Shown one piece after another: positions 1-5,147 of a stretch of DNA of 6,333 bases. Position numbers and translations under genes: made by a program. Location of the stretch: the NCBI GenBank assembly GCA_028683025.1, contig JAJRAB010000028.1, positions 1 through 6,333 on the forward strand, in the 5' to 3' direction. Within the stretch, counting starts at the first letter, position 1. The number at the start of each line of letters is the position of its first letter. The DNA comes from Candidatus Methanomethylicus sp. (GTDB lineage Archaea; Thermoproteota; Methanomethylicia; Methanomethylicales; Methanomethylicaceae). The notes beneath the pieces are model-generated. The model was not told the DNA's origin. It made no database searches and saw only the letters and a list, made by a program, of their open reading frames with translations.

Positions 1-1
1 T

Positions 2-403
2 CTCCTACAGTTGCTTAGTGAGTTGGATGGCTTTAGTGCTAGGGGAGATGTCAAGATAATTGGGGCTACTAACAGGATAGATCTTTTGGACCCTGCACTT
101 CTCCGACCAGGCAGATTTGACAGAGTGCTCGAGATACCAGCGCCTGATGTCAAGGGAAGAGAGTCCATATTCAAGATACACGCTTGCAAGATGAATGTTA
201 CGAAGGAGATTAGTCTCACGGAGCTTGCAAAACTTACGGAAGGTGCGACTGGAGCTGAAATAAAGGCTATTTGTACTGAAGCAGGGCTTTTTGCCATAAG
301 AGATCAGAGAGATCAAATACTTAGGAGTGACTTCCTGAAAGCAATCGACAAGCTCTTAAGGAAAGAGGGACCGAAGAATGCAGCAAGCGGTACCTACCTG
401 TGA
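2..403 (+). CDS. pan: Proteasome-activating nucleotidase (PAN), AAA ATPase, C-terminal part only
   Basis: The gene enters from the left edge in frame at base 2; 133 C-terminal residues are visible of a family usually near 400. Seen: the ELDGF segment before sensor 1, sensor 1 as GATNR, then the second region of homology LLRPGRFDR with the two arginines that act as trans fingers (about fragment residues 35 and 38). A helical lid follows with GATGAEIKAICTEAG, very typical of PAN/Rpt ATPases. Family knowledge: PAN forms a hexamer that unfolds substrates and feeds them to the archaeal 20S proteasome in the cytoplasm. The last residues are Thr-Tyr-Leu, a variant of the HbYX tail that docks into and opens the 20S gate; Tyr is penultimate but the preceding residue is Thr. 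Walker A/B and the coiled-coil/OB part lie outside the window. The 3' end overlaps the next gene by 26 nt. A CDC48-type ATPase is less likely given the lid and tail. Confidence 0.93.
   Translation, partial: LLQLLSELDGFSARGDVKIIGATNRIDLLDPALLRPGRFDRVLEIPAPDVKGRESIFKIHACKMNVTKEISLTELAKLTEGATGAEIKAICTEAGLFAIRDQRDQILRSDFLKAIDKLLRKEGPKNAASGTYL
365..370 (+). promoter_or_regulatory. Shine-Dalgarno-like site for the PUA gene
   Basis: GAGGGA ends 7 nt before the ATG at 378 and lies inside the last codons of PAN. It supports the overlapping start and argues for coupled translation of PAN and the PUA protein. Confidence 0.55.
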
Positions 404-896
404 AAGTCCCTCTGAAGAGGATCTCATCAGGATACGGGCGGTGGCAGATTACCAATTTGGCCCGCGAGCTGGTGAGGCCATGTTTCCAGATAATATTGGT
501 GTGGTTAAGTCCCGAAAGACCAAAAAAATCAAGGCCATATTTCTTGGAGGAAAGCTTTTGGCAACCCTAAAGCCTAATGACGGATTTTTGGCTTTGAGCA
601 TTCAAGGCGCAAGCCTGCTTGTACAAGCGTTGCCTATTCCTAGGTACAGAGTTGCGGTTATTGATGATGTTAACGAGTACATAAGAAAGGGACGGAATCT
701 TTTTGCGAAGCATGTTCTAAGAGCCGATCCTGAAATTAGGCCAGGGGAGGAGGTAATAATCACAGACTCGAAGGATGAGGTAATAGCGGTGGGCCGAGCC
801 ATACTAAATGGGCTTGAAATGAAACGATTTAAAATAGGTTTGGCAGTAAAAGTAAGAAGAGGAGAGGACGAGGCTCAAGATGAGGAAGGAGACTAA
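378..896 (+). CDS. PUA domain protein resembling the C-terminal domains of archaeal tRNA-guanine transglycosylase
   Basis: This 172-residue stand-alone protein has an N-terminal C2-like part (about residues 14-75, with VADYQFG and GEAMFPDNI) followed by a PUA domain (about 78-155, with FAKHVLRADPEIRPGEEV and VGRAILNGLEM). Both parts resemble the tail of archaeosine TGT, where PUA binds the tRNA acceptor end, but the catalytic TIM barrel is absent. I therefore infer an RNA-binding role without base-exchange activity; the RNA target is unknown. The tail is acidic and charged (GEDEAQDEEGD). The ATG lies inside the PAN gene, 7 nt after a GAGGGA motif, so the two are probably translationally coupled; NAC follows after 2 nt. 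From memory, PUA proteins of this type sit next to NAC in other archaea, which suggests a tRNA- or ribosome-linked job. Family assignment is firm, precise function is not. Confidence 0.85.
   Translation: MQQAVPTCESPSEEDLIRIRAVADYQFGPRAGEAMFPDNIGVVKSRKTKKIKAIFLGGKLLATLKPNDGFLALSIQGASLLVQALPIPRYRVAVIDDVNEYIRKGRNLFAKHVLRADPEIRPGEEVIITDSKDEVIAVGRAILNGLEMKRFKIGLAVKVRRGEDEAQDEEGD
886..892 (+). promoter_or_regulatory. Shine-Dalgarno site that decides the TTG start of NAC
   Basis: AAGGAGA lies 6 nt before the TTG at 899, but 15 nt before the first in-frame ATG at 908. The spacing favours TTG as the start. The site is within the final codons of the PUA gene. Confidence 0.65.
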
Positions 897-898
897 AA

Positions 899-1252
899 TT
901 GAAACGAATGAATCCTAGAGAAATGAAACGGATGATGCAAAAAATGGGTATGGGCATGGAGGAACTCCCTGGCGTCTTCAAAGTTACAATTCATATGCAG
1001 GGGAAAAATCTAGTCATCCCGGATCCCCAAATCACCATTATGAAGGTCAGTGGTCAGACTATTTACCAAGTGGTTGGAGAGGCGACTGAAGAAACCCCTG
1101 AGGCTGCCGAGCAACGAGTTGAAATTTCTGATGACGATGCTCAGCTAGTGTCAGCCCAAACGGGTGCCAGCCTGGAAGCTGCAAAGAAGGCATTGGAAAG
1201 TACCAAAGGCGATTTGGCTCAAGCAATATTGCTACTTACGGCTAAAGGGTAA
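899..1252 (+). CDS. nac: Archaeal nascent polypeptide-associated complex protein (NAC, alpha type)
   Basis: The 117-residue product has the archaeal NAC layout. A basic, Met-rich N-terminus (NPREMKRMMQKMGM) resembles the ribosome-binding segment. A NAC beta-barrel core follows at about residues 24-62 (VIPDPQITIMKVSGQTIYQVVG), then an acidic linker and a UBA domain at about 78-117 (LVSAQTGASLEAAKKALE). Family knowledge: archaeal NAC is a homodimer that binds ribosomes and nascent chains near the exit tunnel; the UBA function in archaea is not settled. The length is normal for the family. The start is a TTG chosen because a good SD motif is correctly spaced from it; the alternative ATG at 908 would remove three residues (MKR). 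It is the last gene of the plus-strand group, 2 nt after the PUA gene. Its final 11 nt overlap the 3' end of the convergent NrdD-like gene. Confidence 0.93.
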   Translation: MKRMNPREMKRMMQKMGMGMEELPGVFKVTIHMQGKNLVIPDPQITIMKVSGQTIYQVVGEATEETPEAAEQRVEISDDDAQLVSAQTGASLEAAKKALESTKGDLAQAILLLTAKG

Positions 1253-3527
1253 AACGCTGGTTATTCATAGCGTAAGCCCTGTCGTAAGTGCTCCATATTT
1301 TTGATGGTTTGTACCTGCCAAATGTCTTTGTGTAAAGCATCAACCTGTTACCATCATAACTGCAAGAGGGACACTTTTCGTGGAACCCATATGATATAGT
1401 TTTGCAGTGCCAGCAATAGGTATAGTCCCTTGTGAATGTGAAGAGACCAATGCTTGCGGTATCGACTATGCGCCGAGTATAGTTATTCAGCATTTCATCT
1501 GTAGGAAATGGTTCTTCAAGCCGTAGATCGAAGAGGTGCCCACCTCGAGTAATTTTTTGGAATGACTCCTCCACATGTAGTCTCCTTTTTAGAGGGATAG
1601 GAGTAGCCAGAGGGAGGTTAGAATGTTCAGTGTAAATAGGCACCGACTTTGATTTCAGGTAGCCTCCCACTACATCAAGATTTGTTAGTCTTTGGGCGGC
1701 GGGTTCGAAAGTTGTGCTAGAGATAAGAAGCCGCGTTGATGGCAGCATCTGCTTGCAGTAGTCATCCATTGCTTCAACAATTTTAATTGAAAGCTTAAGC
1801 GGTTCCTCACTATCTGCCAAATCCAAACCGGTGTGATATTGCACTGCTTCGGGAAGGCCAACATAGCTGATGATTCCAGGCGAATCACTGAGCCTGAAGT
1901 AGGTATTCCCATCCAGTTCTTCCTTGAACAGCGGCATAATTCGATCAGAAAAAATACGCTCCTCGACTATCTGGCGCTTAATCGAAAGCGCTTCCCTTGA
2001 AAGCTCCAACAACTCCCGTAACCTTTCCATAAGCCTGTCGTCATCACCATTAGCTTCATAGGCTATTCTCGGAAGGTTGAGGGTAATATTGTCAAGTGCT
2101 CCGACTCTAAGAGTGCCACTAGCCCAATCCTTCCAACTTGAATCTACACGGGAAAGGTCAGCACTATAGGATACATTTTCCTGCTGCCAAGGGAGGGTAT
2201 GATTTACAAAATACACCGTTCCCCATTTCTGGGCCAGCTGGCATGCTTTTTCCAAACATTCATGCCCAACATCTGTAACCAACGCCTTCTTTCTGATTTT
2301 GAGAAATACAGCAGGGTGGAGTAATGGCTTCTGCTCCCCATCTGGTTCCTTCATTACATCCAGAAAAATTTCAAGCAACCTGAGTGATGCATCATAATAA
2401 TCTCCATAGACTTCCCCTTTATCCTCCGGTCCCACTGCTTTTATTGGTTCAAGGAACTGTGGGATTTCAAGCTCAGCATTTATAGAAACCGGTGAAAATG
2501 AGGAGCCATTAGAAGAGGAATTCAACTCATAAACGAAGTCCCTGAGATCAGAACGGATCTCTTCATCTTTCATACCCTTTATGTAAGGAGCCAAGAAAAT
2601 ATTGAAGAAATTTAAAGATTGAGAATTTGAAACAAGTTTTGATGACGACCTTAAAAGGCAATTCAGCGTATAGAGTGCGCCTTTAAACGTCCTTTGTGAG
2701 TAATGGGCGGGCATCATTAGCCCAGTCCCGTCAGCAGCAATCTTCCCTTGTAGTATGGGACGCAGATCATGCTGTATATTGGCAGGACGCAACGCCCAGT
2801 AATTTGCATTATTCATGTGGATTGCTCCACAAAGATGGGCATCGGCTATTGTTCTAGGCAGGATCTTTAGCAGCATATACTCTTCGATTACTGCATCTCC
2901 AGCCAAGGAATGCACTTTTTCGGGAGATGGATATTCCTTATAGGCAGCATTCTTGATCGTGGTTGTAACATCATAGACTGGTTGGCCTAGCCTGGTAAGA
3001 GCGTGTCGGTATTCTTCAAGACCTTTCTCAAGCAAAATTGCATTAACGAATTCCCTCACCAAAGCGCCTGCCAAGTATCGAACCTGGAGCTTCTTTAACC
3101 GATCTTCAGCTTCTTTCGATATTGATTCAGCCAACTTTCTTGGCACGCCGGCTTCCCTAATCAAAGCATCGACTATCTTCTTGCGGTCAAATGGCTCAAT
3201 GGTTAGGCTTGAAGTTCTTACCAGCATATCGCCCTTCTTTCGCCTAACGGCATCCTCAACCCCATAAATAAAATTTGCAACGTCCTGCCCAAGCAGGGTT
3301 AGAAAGTATTTCCCTGAAGACTCGTCTGCTTTGATAAGCTCTGCTTCAGCCAAGGTTCGAAGGTGATATCCAAATTTTCCAGCATCGCTTTTTGGATTCA
3401 TCTCCAGCCTTTCCATAATCTCCGTGAATGAGAGAGGCCCTTCCATGCTAATCAGCTTCAGCACTTCTGCGCGTACTTCATTGGAAAGTGCCGATAGTAT
3501 AGACTCAAGCAGGTTTTTGGACGACAA
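1242..3527 (-). CDS. Winged-HTH / ATP-cone / NrdD-like fusion protein lacking the class III reductase catalytic cysteines
   Basis: 761 residues. Residues about 8-88 form an ArsR-like winged helix (LSNEVRAEVLKLI, then FGYHLRTLAEAELI). Residues about 102-188 are an ATP-cone: EPFDRKKI is kept, but the usual basic-Asp-Gly lead-in reads RTSS. The rest is a full-length NrdD fold with HDLR (253-256), FFNIFLAPY, ITLNLPR (481-487), the GGH segment (662-664), and zinc-type cysteines 705, 708, 719 and 722. Gly737 aligns with the glycyl-radical Gly, but the loop reads TKTFGRYKPS rather than the usual SRVxGY form. The first active-site Cys position (archaeal RPFC-type) reads RPAN, so Asn250; the CC of the CCRL-type motif aligns with Ala456/Asp457, and there is no Cys at all from 430 to 590. 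Ribonucleotide reduction by the known mechanism therefore looks impossible, and a nucleotide-sensing regulator is my inference. Start is TTG right after an in-frame TAG; the next Met (28) would cut the winged helix. Database annotation would probably be anaerobic ribonucleoside-triphosphate reductase. Confidence 0.85.
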   Translation of the reverse strand: MSSKNLLESILSALSNEVRAEVLKLISMEGPLSFTEIMERLEMNPKSDAGKFGYHLRTLAEAELIKADESSGKYFLTLLGQDVANFIYGVEDAVRRKKGDMLVRTSSLTIEPFDRKKIVDALIREAGVPRKLAESISKEAEDRLKKLQVRYLAGALVREFVNAILLEKGLEEYRHALTRLGQPVYDVTTTIKNAAYKEYPSPEKVHSLAGDAVIEEYMLLKILPRTIADAHLCGAIHMNNANYWALRPANIQHDLRPILQGKIAADGTGLMMPAHYSQRTFKGALYTLNCLLRSSSKLVSNSQSLNFFNIFLAPYIKGMKDEEIRSDLRDFVYELNSSSNGSSFSPVSINAELEIPQFLEPIKAVGPEDKGEVYGDYYDASLRLLEIFLDVMKEPDGEQKPLLHPAVFLKIRKKALVTDVGHECLEKACQLAQKWGTVYFVNHTLPWQQENVSYSADLSRVDSSWKDWASGTLRVGALDNITLNLPRIAYEANGDDDRLMERLRELLELSREALSIKRQIVEERIFSDRIMPLFKEELDGNTYFRLSDSPGIISYVGLPEAVQYHTGLDLADSEEPLKLSIKIVEAMDDYCKQMLPSTRLLISSTTFEPAAQRLTNLDVVGGYLKSKSVPIYTEHSNLPLATPIPLKRRLHVEESFQKITRGGHLFDLRLEEPFPTDEMLNNYTRRIVDTASIGLFTFTRDYTYCWHCKTISYGFHEKCPSCSYDGNRLMLYTKTFGRYKPSKIWSTYDRAYAMNNQRFTL

Positions 3528-3561
3528 AGTGAGCCACTAAAAGTAGTTTGGGTGGGGCGTG

Positions 3562-3571
3562 TCTAAAAAAG
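3562..3571 (-). promoter_or_regulatory. TATA-like box for the NrdD-like gene, or T-tract terminator of the upstream operon
   Basis: Minus-strand CTTTTTTAGA lies between the DUF35 stop and the TTG start at 3527. A TATA box here would place transcription initiation near 3541, leaving a leader of about 14 nt; no clear SD is visible, which suits a short-leader mRNA. The same T6 run (3565-3570) could act as an archaeal oligo-T terminator for the HMG-CoA synthase operon, and both roles could coexist. The rest of this 58-nt gap holds no clear inverted repeat. Confidence 0.35.
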
Positions 3572-3585
3572 ATGTAGGTCATTGA

Positions 3586-3981
3586 TCAAAAGATTGGTCG
3601 GAATTTAAGCGCGTATTCGATTATTCCAGATTCCCCATCTTCAGAGATCTTCCTAAAAACACTCTCAACCTGCATTCCTATGCTAACCTGGTTTGGTTGA
3701 ACATCAGTTATCTGAACTGTCACTATTGTCCCATCGTCCAGTTTTACCATCCCCAATACATAGGGAGTCATTTTTTCGAATCCCTTCGGAGGGCTCCTTA
3801 CAATGGTATATGTCATGAGCTTTCCTTTTTGAGGGAGCTTGTATTTTTCTAGTGCCTCGCTGCCGCATTTCGGACATTTCATTCGCGGTGGGAAGAGTGT
3901 ATTCCCGCAAGCAGTGCATCTGGCTCCTTCAAAACGCGTTCGCTCTGGTATTTCTCTCCAATAGCGTGGTACTGACATCAT
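3586..3981 (-). CDS. DUF35 zinc-ribbon / OB-fold protein, scaffold partner of thiolase and HMG-CoA synthase
   Basis: 131 residues from the chosen start, normal for DUF35 (Zn-ribbon OB-fold) proteins. An N-terminal helix carrying YWREIPERTRFEGARC leads into a rubredoxin-like zinc ribbon with two CxxC pairs (Cys22/25 and Cys36/39), then an OB fold (about 45-131; TYTIVRSPP, YVLGMVKLDDGTIV). Family knowledge: in the complex studied from a methanogen, DUF35 bridges acetoacetyl-CoA thiolase and HMG-CoA synthase and its CoA-binding site is shared, so intermediate channelling drives the unfavourable thiolase step. The gene directly follows both partners. The frame stays open 30 codons upstream to an ATG at 4071, inside the thiolase gene, but SD GAGGAGGT supports the tandem ATGATG at 3981/3978. 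The first ATG overlaps the thiolase TGA as ATGA; the second has the better SD spacing (7 nt against 4). Confidence 0.92.
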   Translation of the reverse strand: MMSVPRYWREIPERTRFEGARCTACGNTLFPPRMKCPKCGSEALEKYKLPQKGKLMTYTIVRSPPKGFEKMTPYVLGMVKLDDGTIVTVQITDVQPNQVSIGMQVESVFRKISEDGESGIIEYALKFRPIF

Positions 3982-5135
3982 CGTGACCTCCTCAGAATTG
4001 TGACATAGGTGCTCGATCCTGAGCCGCCTATATTCTGTGCAAGGCCTATCTCTGCATCTGGGATTTGCCATTTATCTGCCTTATTTGTCAACTGCATGGC
4101 AATCTCGGCAACCTGATAGGCACCTGTGGCTCCAACAGGATGTCCACGCGATTTTAGCCCACCGCTGGGATTTATGGAAATTGACCCCCCTGGCTCAAAA
4201 CCGCCATTTGCTAGCGTCTTGTGGAATTTGCCTTTTTCGCAAAAGCCCAGATCTTCAAGGGATAGAACGCCTGTTATGGTAAATGTATCGTGAATTTCAG
4301 CTACATCAATATCCCTAGGAGATACCTTTGCCATTTTGTAGGCCTTCTCAGCTGCAGACACAGTTGACTTTAGGGTTAACAGATCCTCCCTAGAGGAGAG
4401 GTTAATTGTATCGGTGGCACCAGCTATCCCAGTAATCTCGACATAAGAATCAGAGTATTTCGGAGCATCTTCAAGTGGGCAGAGGATAAGAGAGGCGGCG
4501 CCATCTCCAACCGGGGCACAGTCATAAAGTGATATTGGGTCGGAGATCATGTCTGAATTAATTACTGTTTCCCGAGTTATTGGGAATGGCAGTTGGGCAT
4601 AGGGATTCCTCGAACCATTCTTGTGCATTAGGACTGCAAAGTCTGCAAAATCCTCCCTTGAGATATGGTAGTGGTGCATATAATGATTCATAAGCATAGC
4701 ATTTAGACTAACGAAGCTGGATCCGTAGAATAGCTCAAATTCAGCATCTGCTGCTTTCCCAAGGGAATGAGTGGTATTGCCACCGACGCCATCAGTCAGT
4801 TTCTCAACCCCACCAGTCATAACGAAGTCATACATGCCCGAAGCCACAGCCAAATAGGCTCCCAAGACTGCTGCTCCCCCAGATCCACAAGCAGCTTCAA
4901 TTCGATAAGCGGTGGAGGGGGCAATGCCAATATAATCAGCAATCAGAGCCCCTATGTTATTTTGATCCGATAGATCGGAAGCACACATATTTCCCACTAT
5001 CAGTGCATCAATTTGAGGGATTTTTACATCTTTTATAGCTAATCTAGCCGCATCGCCGTATAATTCCTTTATAGACTTTCGCCACTGTTTATCTACTTTA
5101 GTAAGACCTGTACTCAGCACAGCAACTCTTCTCAT
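3978..5135 (-). CDS. Archaeal acetyl-CoA C-acetyltransferase (SCP2-type thiolase), mevalonate pathway
   Basis: 385 residues, the normal length of the archaeal group. It condenses two acetyl-CoA to acetoacetyl-CoA in the cytoplasm, the first step of the mevalonate route to archaeal lipids. Seen: nucleophile Cys83 in EAACGSGGAAV; the oxyanion-hole region EIHDTF with His282; NPSGG followed by GHPVGATG with catalytic His332. The C-terminal motif reads QNIGGSGSS, so the second catalytic Cys of classical (CxG) thiolases is missing, as usual in SCP2-like and archaeal thiolases. No signal peptide or membrane segment. The ATG start lies 12 nt after the HMG-CoA synthase stop with GGTGA 5 nt upstream; the end overlaps the DUF35 start. 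A role in fatty-acid degradation is possible on sequence alone, but the position between HMG-CoA synthase and DUF35 makes the mevalonate role by far the likeliest. Confidence 0.92.
   Translation of the reverse strand: MRRVAVLSTGLTKVDKQWRKSIKELYGDAARLAIKDVKIPQIDALIVGNMCASDLSDQNNIGALIADYIGIAPSTAYRIEAACGSGGAAVLGAYLAVASGMYDFVMTGGVEKLTDGVGGNTTHSLGKAADAEFELFYGSSFVSLNAMLMNHYMHHYHISREDFADFAVLMHKNGSRNPYAQLPFPITRETVINSDMISDPISLYDCAPVGDGAASLILCPLEDAPKYSDSYVEITGIAGATDTINLSSREDLLTLKSTVSAAEKAYKMAKVSPRDIDVAEIHDTFTITGVLSLEDLGFCEKGKFHKTLANGGFEPGGSISINPSGGLKSRGHPVGATGAYQVAEIAMQLTNKADKWQIPDAEIGLAQNIGGSGSSTYVTILRRSR
3986..3993 (-). promoter_or_regulatory. Strong Shine-Dalgarno site for the DUF35 gene
   Basis: Minus-strand GAGGAGGT is the strongest SD in the window. 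It lies 4 nt before the first and 7 nt before the second ATG of an ATGATG start. It sits inside the end of the thiolase gene and excludes the much longer upstream start at 4071. Confidence 0.8.
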
Positions 5136-5140
5136 TCAAG

Positions 5141-5145
5141 TCACC
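5141..5145 (-). promoter_or_regulatory. Shine-Dalgarno-like site for the thiolase gene
   Basis: Minus-strand GGTGA lies 5 nt before the ATG at 5135, in the 12-nt gap after the HMG-CoA synthase stop. It matches the 3' part of the GGAGGTGA anti-SD complement and confirms the thiolase start. Confidence 0.55.
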
Positions 5146-5147
5146 AT

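Noticed and set aside
5..316. Minus-strand 103-codon open frame opposite PAN
   Set aside because: It lies wholly opposite the AAA second region of homology, which is unmistakable on the plus strand.
1222..1233. Perfect 12-bp palindrome AGCAATATTGCT
   Set aside because: It encodes the conserved UBA residues of NAC and does not extend further. Without a loop or T-run it is not a convincing terminator, and chance is enough to explain it.
1298..1302. T5 run downstream of NAC as a terminator
   Set aside because: Short, no preceding stem, and inside conserved coding sequence of the opposite gene.
2829..2831. Cys233 as a substitute for the missing first catalytic Cys of the NrdD-like protein
   Set aside because: It lies just before the GDIH-type Gly, some 17 residues upstream of the expected position. 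No Cys exists anywhere near the second catalytic site, so compensation is unlikely.
1242..3527. Plain call of active anaerobic ribonucleotide reductase (nrdD)
   Set aside because: Fold and length agree, but both catalytic cysteine positions appear changed, so the enzymatic name would mislead.
3982..4071. 30-codon N-terminal extension of the DUF35 protein
   Set aside because: It overlaps conserved thiolase C-terminal coding sequence, looks unlike DUF35, and the strong SD points to 3981/3978.
4037..4282. Plus-strand open frame of 81 codons opposite the thiolase gene
   Set aside because: It is antisense to a conserved thiolase region, its product looks like no known family, and no SD or promoter supports it.
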